Origin: Histidinibacterium aquaticum
Lineage (GTDB): Bacteria > Pseudomonadota > Alphaproteobacteria > Rhodobacterales > Rhodobacteraceae
Assembly (NCBI RefSeq): GCF_008710275.1
Contig: NZ_VYQE01000004.1
Span: 434,001-498,000 of the forward strand
Direction of reading: 5' to 3'
Length of the DNA: 64,000 nucleotides
The position numbers and the translations under genes are program-made. The notes beneath the pieces were generated by a model that was not told the DNA's origin, ran no database searches, and saw only the letters and a program-made list of their open reading frames with translations. How positions within the stretch are numbered: the first letter of the stretch is position 1; the number at the start of each line of letters is the position of its first letter. Positions 56,163 to 64,000 of the stretch are shown here, piece by piece.

Positions 56163-56845
56163 AGCTCTCGAACGACCTCCGCGCCTTCTGCGACCGGCTG
56201 GGCCACGACTTCGAGCGGCCGGAGCTGCTGATCCGCGCGCTCACGCATCCCTCGATGAGCAGCTCCACCCGTGGCGACAACCAACGGCTGGAGTTCCTGG
56301 GCGACCGGGTGCTCGGGTTGGTGATGGCCGAGGCGCTCTACGACGCCGACAGCGCCGCGACGGAGGGGCAGATGGCCCCCCGGTTCAACGCGCTTGTCCG
56401 CAAGGAGACCTGCGCCGAAGTCGCCCGGGAGGTCGACCTCGGCACCGTCCTCAAGCTCGGACGTTCCGAGATGAAGTCCGGCGGCCGCCGCAAGGAGGCG
56501 CTGCTCGCCGACGCGATGGAGGCGGTGATCGCGGCCGTCTATCGCGATGCCGGGTTCGAGGCCGCCCGCGCCCTCGTCCTGCGGCTCTGGGGCACCCGCA
56601 TCGCCATGGCCGATGCCGTGGGCCAAGACGCCAAGACCGCGCTGCAGGAATGGGCGCAGGGCCGCGGCGAACCGCCGCCGGTCTACGTCGAGCTCGCCCG
56701 CGAGGGCCCGGATCACCAGCCCGTCTTCACCATCGAGGTTCGTCTCGCGGGGAACCGCTCGGCCCGGGCGAGCGCGGGCTCGAAGCGCCAGGCGGAACAC
56801 GCCGCGGCCCAGAGCCTGCTGTCGGAGCTTCAGGGCGGGACGTAG
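56159..56845 (+). CDS. rnc: Ribonuclease III
   Basis: Cuts double-stranded RNA in rRNA and mRNA processing. The 228-residue protein has the signature [20 protein letters not shown] with the metal-binding acids, [15 protein letters not shown] with the second Asp and Glu pair, and a C-terminal dsRNA-binding domain ([26 protein letters not shown]). The start is the GTG at 56159 overlapping the stop of the gene before it; a GTG one codon earlier is also possible. The last 119 bases overlap the nuclease gene on the other strand. Confidence 0.96.
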   Translation: MKLSNDLRAFCDRLGHDFERPELLIRALTHPSMSSSTRGDNQRLEFLGDRVLGLVMAEALYDADSAATEGQMAPRFNALVRKETCAEVAREVDLGTVLKLGRSEMKSGGRRKEALLADAMEAVIAAVYRDAGFEAARALVLRLWGTRIAMADAVGQDAKTALQEWAQGRGEPPPVYVELAREGPDHQPVFTIEVRLAGNRSARASAGSKRQAEHAAAQSLLSELQGGT

Positions 56846-57413
56846 GAAGGTCATTCCAGCCCGGAGCGCCCCATTGACGGGTGGATGCTCGCCAGAGTCG
56901 TTTCCGCACCCCGCCAGGCTCGAATTGTCGGTATCGCCCGCCGGAGAAGGCCGGCCAGTCGAGCGCGAGCCCCTGTTTCACCAGCTCCTCGGAAAGGTCC
57001 CGACCGTCCGGAAGCGTGCAGACCGCCACGTGCCGGTCATAGGACAGTTCGCCGGTCACGGTCGCCGTGATTTCCTGTCCACGGCAGAGGTGGATCATCG
57101 CCCATTTCGATTTCTTCCCATAGGGATGATCCAGTTCGGGTGCATCGATGCCGAATAGCCGGATACGCTCCCGCCCGATCACTATCGTATCGCCATCGAT
57201 GACGTGGCAGCGCCCTCTGATCACCTGCGGGTGCGACGTCGGTTGGACGACCTGAGGTTGCGGCGTCGGGCGCCAAGTTCTGGCCGGAGAGGGGTGGGCC
57301 GGGCGCGGACTGGCTGTAGCAAGGTTCGGCGGTGGCCTACGCCGCCGTCCCTTCGGCGGTATACGCGCGATGACGACGAGGAACAGCCCGCCGAGAATAA
57401 ACAGAATCTCCAA
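56727..57413 (-). CDS. Thermonuclease-like (SNase) protein with an antisense tail over rnc
   Basis: A 228-residue protein with an N-terminal hydrophobic helix ([18 protein letters not shown]), a Pro/Arg-rich linker to about residue 65, and an SNase domain: [58 protein letters not shown]. Catalytic acids and Arg look present. The domain ends near residue 180 and the rest is a Pro/Ser/Arg-rich tail that runs 119 bases over the end of rnc on the opposite strand. The tail may be a read-through of a lost stop. The gene separates rnc from era, which are usually adjacent in this group. Confidence 0.75.
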   Translation of the reverse strand: MEILFILGGLFLVVIARIPPKGRRRRPPPNLATASPRPAHPSPARTWRPTPQPQVVQPTSHPQVIRGRCHVIDGDTIVIGRERIRLFGIDAPELDHPYGKKSKWAMIHLCRGQEITATVTGELSYDRHVAVCTLPDGRDLSEELVKQGLALDWPAFSGGRYRQFEPGGVRKRLWRASTRQWGAPGWNDLPTSRPEAPTAGSGPRRVPPGASSPRSPGPSGSPRDEPRW

Positions 57414-57670
57414 CTCGTCCTCCGCGAATAACGGTTAATGCTGAGTATACGGCAGCAGAAGAGAATTGACCGAGTCCTTTCTGATGAATGCCGAATTTGG
57501 GGCGCCGGGCCTTGGACGATTCCCCGGCTTGCTGGGCATCACAGCGGGGGCAGAAACACTGCCCGCTACGTCTCCGCTCTGGCGCCGCGCGACGACTGGC
57601 GAAGGGCGCCGGAATCTTTTAAGAGATCGTGTCCCGACGCCCTTCCGGGCGTCCTCTATTGGAACGCATG
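57414..57670. other. Intergenic stretch before era
   Basis: About 257 bases between the divergently placed nuclease and era genes. No convincing gene: a 77-codon plus-strand frame from 57438 and a minus-strand frame of 81 codons both lack a ribosome binding site and any recognisable protein pattern. A hairpin at 57636-57653 is the only clear structure. The region must hold promoters for both genes, but no strong pair of boxes was found. Confidence 0.6.
57636..57653 (+). other. Hairpin in the era leader
   Basis: GACGCCC-TTCC-GGGCGTC is a perfect seven-pair stem with a four-base loop, ending 17 bases before the era start at 57671. It would form in the mRNA leader next to the ribosome binding region, so it could modulate translation or be an RNase III target. 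No run of T follows, so it is not an intrinsic terminator. Confidence 0.5.
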
Positions 57671-58576
57671 ATGACCACACGCGCGGGCTTCGTCGCCCTG
57701 ATCGGAGAGCCGAACGCCGGCAAGTCGACGCTGACCAACCGGCTCGTCGGGGCCAAGGTCTCGATCGTCACGCACAAGGTGCAGACCACGCGGGCGCGGC
57801 TGCGGGGCGTGGCCATCGACGGCGATGCCCAGATCGTGCTGGTCGATACGCCCGGGCTCTTCAAGCCGAAGCGCGGGCTCGACCGGGCCATGGTCGCGGC
57901 GGCCTGGAGCGGGGCGGCGGATGCCGACATCGTCGTCCTGCTGATCGAGGCGCACCGGGGCATCACCGATGGTGTCGAGGAGATCCTCGAACGGCTCGCC
58001 CAGTTCCCGGCAGAGACGCCGGTCGCGCTGGCGATCAACAAGATCGACCGGGTGAAGGCCGAGAGCCTGCTCGCCCTCGCCAAGGAGATGAACGACCGCC
58101 GACCCTTCGCCGAGACCTTCATGATCTCCGCCGAGAAGGGCCGCGGGACCGACGATCTCAAGCGCTGGCTGGGCGAGAGCCTGCCCGAGGGGCCCTGGCT
58201 CTACCCCGAGGACCAGATCGCCGATCTGCCGATGCGGATGATCGCGGCCGAGGTCACGCGCGAGAAGCTGACCCTCCGGCTCCACCAAGAGCTGCCCTAC
58301 CAGCTCACCGTGGAGACCGAGTCCTGGGAAGAGCGCAAGGACGGCTCGGCCCGGATCGACCAGATCGTCTACGTCGCGCGCGAGGGACACAAGGGGATCG
58401 TCCTCGGCCACCGGGGCGAGACGGTGAAGGCCGTCTCCAAGGCCGCGCGGGAGGAGCTCGAGGAGTTTCTCGGCCGCAAGGTGCATCTCTTTCTGCAGGT
58501 GAAGGTCCGGCCTTCGTGGCTGGAAGAGGCCGAACGCTATGCCGAGATGGGACTCGACATCCGGGACGCCACGTGA
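57671..58576 (+). CDS. era: GTPase Era
   Basis: A 301-residue GTPase that helps 16S rRNA maturation and 30S assembly. G1 is GEPNAGKST, G2 includes the TTRARLRG switch, G3 is DTPGLFKPKRG, G4 is NKID and G5 is ISAEKGRG. The C-terminal KH domain ends with EEFLGRKVHLFLQVKVRPSW. The ATG at 57671 is preferred over one at 57668 because MTTRAGFVALIGEPNAGKST is the usual beginning. Its stop overlaps the DUF1491 start (GTGA). Confidence 0.97.
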   Translation: MTTRAGFVALIGEPNAGKSTLTNRLVGAKVSIVTHKVQTTRARLRGVAIDGDAQIVLVDTPGLFKPKRGLDRAMVAAAWSGAADADIVVLLIEAHRGITDGVEEILERLAQFPAETPVALAINKIDRVKAESLLALAKEMNDRRPFAETFMISAEKGRGTDDLKRWLGESLPEGPWLYPEDQIADLPMRMIAAEVTREKLTLRLHQELPYQLTVETESWEERKDGSARIDQIVYVAREGHKGIVLGHRGETVKAVSKAAREELEEFLGRKVHLFLQVKVRPSWLEEAERYAEMGLDIRDAT

Positions 58577-58908
58577 CGGCGCGGCTGGCCTCCGGTCTCT
58601 GGGTGTCGGCCTACCTTCAGCGCCTGCAGATGGAGGGCATCGCGGTCTACATCGCGGCGCGCGGCGACACCACTGCCGGGGCGGTCATGGTCAAATGCGC
58701 GACGATGGACGGGCGCGCGGCCTGCCACGAGCGGGTGCTCGATCTCTCCACCGGGGGACGCCGCTGGGAGAAGGTGGCCGAGGGATCGGAGGAGGAGATC
58801 GACGGGCTGCTGGCCCGCTCCCGCTCGCGCGATCCCGATCTCTGGGTGGTCGAGGTCGAGGATCGGATGGGCCGCCACCTGCTCGACGACCCCTCCTTGC
58901 AGGACTAG
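58573..58908 (+). CDS. DUF1491 family protein
   Basis: A 111-residue protein of the DUF1491 family of alphaproteobacteria, with the typical beginning TARLASGLWVSAYLQRLQ, a central AVMVKCATMDGRAACHER and a last segment RDPDLWVVEVEDRMGRHLLDD. Function unknown; the family is usually found between era and recO. It starts with GTG in an overlap with era, so both are translated together. Its stop overlaps the end of the convergent membrane protein gene by four bases. Confidence 0.9.
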   Translation: MTARLASGLWVSAYLQRLQMEGIAVYIAARGDTTAGAVMVKCATMDGRAACHERVLDLSTGGRRWEKVAEGSEEEIDGLLARSRSRDPDLWVVEVEDRMGRHLLDDPSLQD

Positions 58909-59510
58909 GCCCGGAGCCGCGCGATGCCGAGCAGCGCCGCACCGAGGAGCGCGAAGAGCAGGCCGATCCCGCCGATCCAGGCCAGGGTCAGGCCCCAGCC
59001 CTGCTCGGTGACGTCGAGAAACGGATAGGGATACCATCCGGTATGCGGCGCACGGATCAGCACATAGGCGGCATAGGCCATCGGATAGGCCAGCCAGGGC
59101 AGGAGCGTCCCGGCCCGCAGGCCGTCCTTGGGCGCGAAGACCAGCCAGTGGAGCGCCGCCAGCGCCGGAACAACGGTGTGCAGCAGCCAGTCCGTGACCA
59201 GGGAGAGGCCCTCGTACTCCCCGAGGTCCCGCAGCAGGACGTGGTAGACCCCGCCCGTCACGATGATCGCGACGGTGAGGCCGGCATGCACCGGCGCCGA
59301 GGCGGCCCGGCCGCGAAGCGCGGTCGTGGCGAAGAGCGCGCCGATGGCGGCATTGGTCAGGATCGTGAAGAAATAGACGAGGTCCCAGATCGCGGCCCAG
59401 AGACCGAGGTCGTCCTCGGTCATCGTCAGGGGAATCCGCAGGGCCACGGCCCCGAGCGCCAGGAGGGCGATCAGGGCGGAGAGGGCGCGGTCGGCGTCGG
59501 TCTGTCTCAT
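58905..59510 (-). CDS. Pr6Pr-like integral membrane protein
   Basis: A 201-residue membrane protein with about six helices and the pattern of the Pr6Pr/FAR-17a family: FFTILTNAAIGALFATTALRG near the N terminus, VYHVLLRDLGEYEGLSLVTDWLLHTVVPALAALHW with the family's central His, and YPMAYAAYVLIRAPHTGWYPYPFLDV. No enzymatic motif. The start at 59510 is the methionine before the first helix. It is convergent with DUF1491 and divergent from recO. Function unknown. Confidence 0.8.
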   Translation of the reverse strand: MRQTDADRALSALIALLALGAVALRIPLTMTEDDLGLWAAIWDLVYFFTILTNAAIGALFATTALRGRAASAPVHAGLTVAIIVTGGVYHVLLRDLGEYEGLSLVTDWLLHTVVPALAALHWLVFAPKDGLRAGTLLPWLAYPMAYAAYVLIRAPHTGWYPYPFLDVTEQGWGLTLAWIGGIGLLFALLGAALLGIARLRA

Positions 59511-59631
59511 GGGGCCTCGGGTCGACGGGTCGCCGGTCACCTAGCGCACCCGCGTCCCGGGGACACCTCGGTTTCAGATCCTGCTCCGGGCGTTGTGTTT
59601 GCCGGGCGACGCCCCAGCCCGGGAGGCCGTC

Positions 59632-60363
59632 ATGGAGTGGCGTGACACCGGCGTCCTGCTCCTGCGGCGGCCCCACGGCGAGACCTCCGTCATCGTCGAG
59701 GTCTTCACCGAGGCGCATGGCCGGCACGCGGGCCTTGTGCGCGGAGGGGTGTCCTCCAAGCTCTCGGCGGTCCTGCAGCCTGGTGCGCAGGTCGAGGCGA
59801 CCTGGACCGCGCGGCTCGAGGATCACCTCGGCACCTACAAGGTGGAGCCACTCCGCTCCCGCGCGGCGCTCGTCATGGGCGACCGGCTGGCGCTCGCCGG
59901 GCTCAACGCCGTCTGCGGCCTTCTGGCCTTCACCCTGCCGGAGCGGGAGGTGCATCCCTCGCTCTACCAAAGCTCCGTCACCCTGCTCGACCTTCTGGGC
60001 CGGACAGAGGCCTGGCCGCTGGCCTACCTGCGATGGGAGCTCGAGCTGCTGGAGGAACTGGGCTTCGCGCTCGACCTTTCCCGCTGCGCGGTCACCGGTG
60101 CGGAGGAGGACCTGGCCTTCGTCTCGCCCCGGACCGGACGAGCCGTCAGCCGTGCGGGCGCGGGGGAATGGGCCGACAGGCTCCTGCCCCTGCCTCCGGC
60201 TCTCCGGGGAGAAGGTCCCGCGCCGGACGAGGAGATCGTCGCGGGGCTGGCGACCACGGGGCATTTTCTCGAGAGCTGGGTCGCCCCCTCGCTGGGAGAC
60301 CGGCCCCTGCCGCCCGCCAGGGCGCGTCTCGTCGCGGCGCTCTCCCGGCGGCTGGAGACCTGA
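59632..60363 (+). CDS. recO: DNA repair protein RecO
   Basis: Recombination mediator that helps load RecA in the RecFOR pathway. The 243-residue protein has the N-terminal OB fold ([38 protein letters not shown]) and the helical C-terminal part with [25 protein letters not shown]; the single Cys fits proteobacterial forms that lost the four-Cys finger. GGGAGG precedes the ATG at 59632. It ends the era/recO part of the housekeeping block. Confidence 0.95.
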   Translation: MEWRDTGVLLLRRPHGETSVIVEVFTEAHGRHAGLVRGGVSSKLSAVLQPGAQVEATWTARLEDHLGTYKVEPLRSRAALVMGDRLALAGLNAVCGLLAFTLPEREVHPSLYQSSVTLLDLLGRTEAWPLAYLRWELELLEELGFALDLSRCAVTGAEEDLAFVSPRTGRAVSRAGAGEWADRLLPLPPALRGEGPAPDEEIVAGLATTGHFLESWVAPSLGDRPLPPARARLVAALSRRLET

Positions 60364-60367
60364 GGGC

Positions 60368-60386
60368 CGGCCGCTTCAGGCGGCCG
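60368..60386. terminator. Shared hairpin between convergent recO and SDR genes
   Basis: CGGCCGC-TTCAG-GCGGCCG, a perfect seven-pair stem with a five-base loop that begins four bases after the recO stop and includes the stop of the convergent reductase gene. Only a short pyrimidine stretch follows (ACTTCTGCCCTTCTT on the plus strand), so termination is plausible but not textbook. Confidence 0.45.
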
Positions 60387-61401
60387 ACTTCTGCCCTTCT
60401 TCGTCGGAGAGCCGGTCGATGAACCGCGCGCTGCGGAGAAGCGCCTCTTCCGAGCTGATGAATGGCCGGCCAAGCACCGGGATCGAGGCGGAGTTGTCGA
60501 TCGCGACGTGCCGGCCGACCTGGGGCAGGATCCCCTTCAGCGCGCCGTCCACGAGCGCGATGGCCCGAAGCAGGAACTTCGGCGCGGTCCGGGTCGCGAT
60601 CTTGCGGTCGGGGAAGTGTCGCGCGAGGAGCTCGGCGATTTGCGGCAGGCGGCGGACGTCGTCCGCCGCGATGATCCGCTGCCCCACGGTTCCTTCCTGC
60701 TCCAGCGCCGCGATGTGAAGGGCGCTCACGTCCTCAATGTCCACCACCGGCAGGGAGATGTCGGGCTGCATCGGGTCGCGTCCGGAGAGAACGCGTTCGA
60801 CCAGCTGCAGCGAGGTGCCGTAGTGGCGGTCCATCGGCTGGCCGGTCACCAGGCCCGGGTGGATCGTGGTGAGTTTGATCTCCGGATGCTCCTTCACGAA
60901 GTCCCATGCGGCCTTCTCCGCGAGCGTCTTGGACTTCACGTAGGGCGAGGCGGTCGGATGGTCGGTGTCGGTCCAGTCCTCGGGCCCGAAGTCGTGGTTC
61001 GGCGGCCGGTCGACGTGCATGATCGAGACCATGGAGGAGGTCAGCACCACGCGGTGCACCCCTGCCTCGAGGGCCGCCTTCAACGCGCGCTGGGTGCCCT
61101 CGACCGCCGGGCGGATCGTCTCCATCTCGTCCTTCGGCTGGGTCATCGGGAAGGGCGACGCAGTATGCAGCAGGGCGTCGACTCCCTCCATCGCGTCCGC
61201 CCAGCCGGCATCGCGGGTGAGGTCCAGCGTCGCGAATTCCAGCCGGTCCAGCCCGTTCGGGCCGAGCGCCTTGCGGACCTCGTCGGCCTTGCGGGCGGTG
61301 CGGATCGTGCCGCGCACGCGGTAGCCCTTGTCCAGCAGGTCGCGGGCGATGCGCTTGGCGATGAATCCGGAGATCCCGGTGAGCAGAACGGTCTGGGTCA
61401 T
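60376..61401 (-). CDS. NAD(P)-dependent aldehyde reductase-like SDR (dihydroflavonol reductase type)
   Basis: A 341-residue extended short-chain dehydrogenase. The nucleotide motif is TGISGFIAKRIARDLLDKGYRV, followed by RTARKADEVRKALG, the substrate-side VVLTSSMVSI and the catalytic Tyr and Lys in SPYVKSKTLAEKAAWDF. The set fits the dihydroflavonol-4-reductase and yeast aldehyde reductase relatives. Substrate unknown. It is convergent with recO and upstream of the META-domain gene by about 80 bases. Confidence 0.9.
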   Translation of the reverse strand: MTQTVLLTGISGFIAKRIARDLLDKGYRVRGTIRTARKADEVRKALGPNGLDRLEFATLDLTRDAGWADAMEGVDALLHTASPFPMTQPKDEMETIRPAVEGTQRALKAALEAGVHRVVLTSSMVSIMHVDRPPNHDFGPEDWTDTDHPTASPYVKSKTLAEKAAWDFVKEHPEIKLTTIHPGLVTGQPMDRHYGTSLQLVERVLSGRDPMQPDISLPVVDIEDVSALHIAALEQEGTVGQRIIAADDVRRLPQIAELLARHFPDRKIATRTAPKFLLRAIALVDGALKGILPQVGRHVAIDNSASIPVLGRPFISSEEALLRSARFIDRLSDEEGQKSAA

Positions 61402-61480
61402 GCGAAATTCTCCGCTGAAAAAGGGCCTCCGCCTGATGTGGGCGCGCCCGAGGCTCGGTCAACCCGGGATTGTGCGCTCT

Positions 61481-61873
61481 TCAGACGCCGGAGGTCAGCG
61501 GCCGGAAGCGGAGCTCGACGCCCGAACCCGTCGTCAGGATGAGCGTGCTGCCGCCCTCGGTCACGTCCTGGGCACGGACGTCCGTGAGGTAGGCGAGGTA
61601 GGTGCGTTCCGCGGCAAGTGCCGGGCAGGCGGCCTCTCCGGTTTCCGGGACCCCGAAGGCGAGACGCGCGACCTCCCGCGCGAGCTGCCCAGAGTAGGCG
61701 TTGCAGGGCCCGCGCCCGGCATAGCGGTCGGTTCCGAGACCCAGCGTCGCGGGGGCGGGGTAGGGCACGCCGCCGATGCTGACCAGCGCCCAACTCTCCC
61801 TTGGCGGGACGGGGCCGCCCCGGCCGCAGGCAGACAGAAGGAGGAGGACGATCAGAGGAAGCAGCCGGGTCAT
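61481..61873 (-). CDS. META-domain lipoprotein
   Basis: A 130-residue protein with a lipoprotein signal (MTRLLPLIVLLLLSACG, Cys16) and a META/HslJ-like domain: ESWALVSIGGVPYP, RYAGRGPCNAYSGQL, EAACPALAAERTYLAYL and a closing LRFRPL. Lipidation to the periplasmic face of a membrane is predicted. HslJ relatives are tied to heat or drug resistance, but the role here is unknown. The ATG at 61873 puts the signal at the N terminus; an earlier in-frame ATG would bury it. Confidence 0.8.
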   Translation of the reverse strand: MTRLLPLIVLLLLSACGRGGPVPPRESWALVSIGGVPYPAPATLGLGTDRYAGRGPCNAYSGQLAREVARLAFGVPETGEAACPALAAERTYLAYLTDVRAQDVTEGGSTLILTTGSGVELRFRPLTSGV

Positions 61874-61928
61874 GCGCCGACGATGACAGGGGGAGCCGCC
61901 CCCCGCCACTGTCTTTCGACGGGATCGC

Positions 61929-63596
61929 CTAGTCCAGAAGCCGCCGCGCGATCACCTGTGCCTGAATTTCCGCCGCTCCCTCGAAGATGTTGAGAATCCG
62001 GGCATCGCAGAGCAGACGGCTCGCCCGGTACTCCAGGGCGAAGCCGTTGCCGCCGTGGATCTGCAAGCCGTTGTCCGCCGCCGCCCAGGCCACGCGCGCG
62101 CCCAGCAGCTTGGCCATGCCGGCCTCCAGGTCGCAGCGGTCGCCGGCGTCCTTGCGACGGGCGGAGTGGTAGGTGAGCTGGCGGGCGACCATGATCTCCA
62201 CCGCCATCATGGCGAGCTTCCCGGCGACGCGCGGGAAGGCGATCAGCGGCTTCCCGAACTGGCGCCGGTCCTCTGCATAGCTCATTGCGGTGTCGAGCGC
62301 CGACTGAGCGACACCGATGGCCCGGGCGGCGGTCTGGATGCGGGCGCTCTCGAAGGTCCGCATGAGCTGCTTGAAGCCTTGCCCCTCGGCCTCGCCGAGG
62401 AGGTTTTCGCCCGAGACGCGGAAGTCGTCGAAGCCGAGCGTGTATTCCTTCATGCCGCGATAGCCGAGCACCTCGATCTCGCCGCCAGAGAGACCCTCGT
62501 CGGGAAAGGGCGTCTCGTCGGTGCCGGGGGTCTTCTCCGCGAGGAACATCGAGAGGCCGCGATAGTCGTCGGTCCCCTCCACGCTGCGGGCGAGCACCGT
62601 CATGAGACCGGCCCGTGCGGCGTGTGTGATCCAGGTCTTGGCGCCGGTGATGCGCCAGTCGTCGCCGTCGCGCCGGGCGCGTGTCCGCAGCGCGCCGAGG
62701 TCCGATCCGGTGTCGGGCTCGGTGAAGACCGCCGTGGGCAGGACCTCTCCGCTCGCGATGGCGGGCAGCCAGCGGGCCTTCTGCGCCTCAGTCCCGCCGC
62801 CGAGGATCAGCTCCGCCGCGATCTCGGACCGGGTGCCGAGGGAGCCCACGCCGATGTAGCCGCGCGAGAGTTCCTCCGAGACGACGCACATCGAGGCCTT
62901 CGAGAGCCCGAGACCGCCGTGCTCCTCGGGGATCGTGAGGCCGAAGACCCCGAGGTCGGCAAGTTCGGCGACGGTCTCCATCGGGATCAGCTCGTCCTTC
63001 AGGTGCCAGTCGTGGGCGCGGGTCTCGATCCTTTCTACGGCGTAGCGGCGGAATTGCTCCCGGATCATCTCGAGCTCGTCGTCGAGCCCGGTGCGGCCGA
63101 CGGTGATCTCCGCCCGGCGTTCGCGCATCAGCTCGACGAGACGTGCGCGGGCGGCGGGCGTGTTGCCCTCGCGGATCAGGCGGTCCGCGGCGGCAGAGGG
63201 TGAGGCGTCGAGCCGGAGGTCCGCGGGCCGCGCGATCTCCCCCTGGCTCATGGGGATACCGCCGTACACCTGGGCGAGATACTCTCCGAAGGCGATCTGG
63301 TGCAGCAGCGCCTCGACCTCGCCGAAGGTCCCTTCCTGCTCCATCCGTTCGGCCCAGGCCTGCATCCGGCGCAGCGCCTCGGTGTAGGTGGCGAGCCAGG
63401 CGAGGGCATGGGCGGCATCCTGATGCAGCTCCAGCCGCTCCGGCGCGATGCGGCCTTCGGAGACGACCTTGCCTCGGACCGATTGGATCGCCTCGGCGAG
63501 CAGTGCCTCTACCGATGGAAGCGCCTCCGCCGTCAGGGCGGTCAGGCTGTCGAGGAGCGCGGCGTCGGGCGGTTGCGAGGCACCGTCATGGGGCAT
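61929..63596 (-). CDS. mcd: (2S)-Methylsuccinyl-CoA dehydrogenase (ethylmalonyl-CoA pathway)
   Basis: A 555-residue FAD enzyme that oxidises methylsuccinyl-CoA to mesaconyl-CoA, a step of acetyl-CoA assimilation without isocitrate lyase. The N-terminal 160 residues are an extension absent from ordinary acyl-CoA dehydrogenases, ending in GEYLAQVYGGIPMSQGEIARPADL, which I recognise as the Mcd type. The dehydrogenase core follows: TIPEEHGGLGLSKASM, FTEPDTGSDLGALRTRA, RITGAKTWITHA, ERA-like RTFESARIQTAARAIG and QIHGGNGFALEY. GGGAGA precedes the ATG at 63596. No other gene of the pathway is nearby. Another long acyl-CoA dehydrogenase is the alternative. Confidence 0.85.
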   Translation of the reverse strand: MPHDGASQPPDAALLDSLTALTAEALPSVEALLAEAIQSVRGKVVSEGRIAPERLELHQDAAHALAWLATYTEALRRMQAWAERMEQEGTFGEVEALLHQIAFGEYLAQVYGGIPMSQGEIARPADLRLDASPSAAADRLIREGNTPAARARLVELMRERRAEITVGRTGLDDELEMIREQFRRYAVERIETRAHDWHLKDELIPMETVAELADLGVFGLTIPEEHGGLGLSKASMCVVSEELSRGYIGVGSLGTRSEIAAELILGGGTEAQKARWLPAIASGEVLPTAVFTEPDTGSDLGALRTRARRDGDDWRITGAKTWITHAARAGLMTVLARSVEGTDDYRGLSMFLAEKTPGTDETPFPDEGLSGGEIEVLGYRGMKEYTLGFDDFRVSGENLLGEAEGQGFKQLMRTFESARIQTAARAIGVAQSALDTAMSYAEDRRQFGKPLIAFPRVAGKLAMMAVEIMVARQLTYHSARRKDAGDRCDLEAGMAKLLGARVAWAAADNGLQIHGGNGFALEYRASRLLCDARILNIFEGAAEIQAQVIARRLLD

Positions 63597-63739
63597 GGAG
63601 GTCTCCCTTGATCCTGCCGAGGAGATAGGACCTTTGCAGTCGCAGCGCAATAATAATTCACGGAGATGCGTTGAAAGGACCTAAAGTGACCCTCGCGATT
63701 TCCGATGCGGCCAGTCACGCCGCGGGGTAAAGGGCGGGA

Positions 63740-64000
63740 ATGAACGCTCTAACCTCGCTGCTCTCACCCGACCTCCTCCTCTTCGCCTGCGCGGTGACCC
63801 TCGTCTCCGGGATCGTGAAGGGTGCGGTCGGCTTCGCCATGCCGCTCATCATGATCTCCGGCATGGGCATCCTGCTCGATCCGAAGCTCGTCGTGGCCGG
63901 GATCATCCTGCCCATCGTCCTGTCGAACCTGCTGCAGGTGCTGAGGGCGGGGCTGGGGGACGCCTGGACGGCGATCAAGGACTTCGCGGTCTACATCGTG
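63740..64000 (+). CDS. TauE/SafE-type sulfite exporter family protein, 3' part outside the window
   Basis: The first 87 codons of a membrane protein, cut by the window edge. The sequence has two to three hydrophobic helices and the TauE/SafE opening pattern: CAVTLVSGIVKGAVGFAMPLIMISGMG, then KLVVAGIILPIVLSNLLQVLR. AAGGGCGGGA precedes the ATG at 63740. The family moves sulfonates, sulfite or similar anions. It is divergent from mcd across about 140 bases with no clear regulatory motif. Confidence 0.8.
   Translation, partial: MNALTSLLSPDLLLFACAVTLVSGIVKGAVGFAMPLIMISGMGILLDPKLVVAGIILPIVLSNLLQVLRAGLGDAWTAIKDFAVYIV

Noticed and set aside
56159-56845. RNase III with Gln in place of the first Glu of the signature (NQRLEFLGD)
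   Set aside because: The metal-binding acids in LEFLGD and DAMEA are intact, and this substitution is, as far as I recall, usual in Rhodobacterales, so it is not treated as a defect.
57438-57671. 77-codon plus-strand frame before era
   Set aside because: No ribosome binding site, no domain, and its end runs into the era start. Composition resembles the other non-coding frames.

Overview
The window is dense, high-GC chromosomal DNA from an alphaproteobacterium, most likely a member of the Rhodobacteraceae (Roseobacter/Rhodobacter type). The evidence is the pdxJ-acpS-lepB-rnc-era-recO order, a reductive pyrimidine catabolic locus, an aerobic-type cobalamin pathway with CobN and a CbiG-CobJ fusion, an apparent methylsuccinyl-CoA dehydrogenase of the ethylmalonyl-CoA pathway, and many small families typical of the group (DUF6732, DUF1491, DUF2062, DUF1636). 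No tRNA, rRNA, CRISPR array, insertion sequence or phage gene was recognised. Assignments come from reading motifs and context only; no database search was run.

Region 1 (1-11300) is reductive pyrimidine degradation. Dihydropyrimidinase and beta-ureidopropionase genes diverge from a RutR-like TetR regulator, with a near-consensus RutR palindrome between them. A second operon holds preT, a formamidopyrimidine-glycosylase-like gene and preA, with a related palindrome upstream. Between the two lie a GAF histidine kinase, a 68-residue protein and a TPR-like protein. An amidase gene follows. Region 2 (11460-14275) has S-formylglutathione hydrolase and a translationally coupled trio (UPF0178, HAD hydrolase, ornithine cyclodeaminase family).

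Region 3 (14289-37563) is mainly vitamin B12. It carries cobO, a minus-strand operon hupE-cobW-GNAT-cobN behind a textbook cobalamin riboswitch, smc, a LOV blue-light histidine kinase downstream of cbiB-cobC-DUF1636, a single-domain response regulator, a glutathionyl-hydroquinone reductase, and a plus-strand operon DUF6732-cbiX-cobH-cobL-cobI-cbiG/cobJ-cobM. The last operon has what looks like a shortened cobalamin-riboswitch-like RNA upstream. Each gene of the plus-strand operon overlaps its neighbour, except where a dispersed repeat separates cbiX and cobH.

Region 4 (37656-46700) holds a conserved unknown, a MalY/PatB-type lyase, def, a catalytically degenerate def paralogue, fmt, a DUF2189 membrane protein, rnhA, a methyltransferase, DUF3429, LysE, ispH, a YqaA-like protein and a NYN-domain protein. 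Region 5 (46927-60363) is the housekeeping block folK, rpoZ, relA/spoT, DUF2062, pdxJ, acpS, lepB, a DUF805-fused pseudo signal peptidase, rnc, era and recO, interrupted by an MFS gene, a DUF2383 ferritin-like gene and a nuclease gene. Region 6 (60376-64000) has an SDR reductase, a META-domain lipoprotein, methylsuccinyl-CoA dehydrogenase and a truncated TauE/SafE transporter.

The points most worth following are the LOV kinase with a possible EcfG-type promoter and a nearby lone receiver, the signal-peptidase-like protein lacking both catalytic residues, the deformylase paralogue lacking its catalytic Glu and a metal ligand, the variant riboswitch before the cbiX operon, the paired RutR-like operators, two candidate membrane micropeptides beside cobN, and a hairpin repeat found directly after two stop codons.
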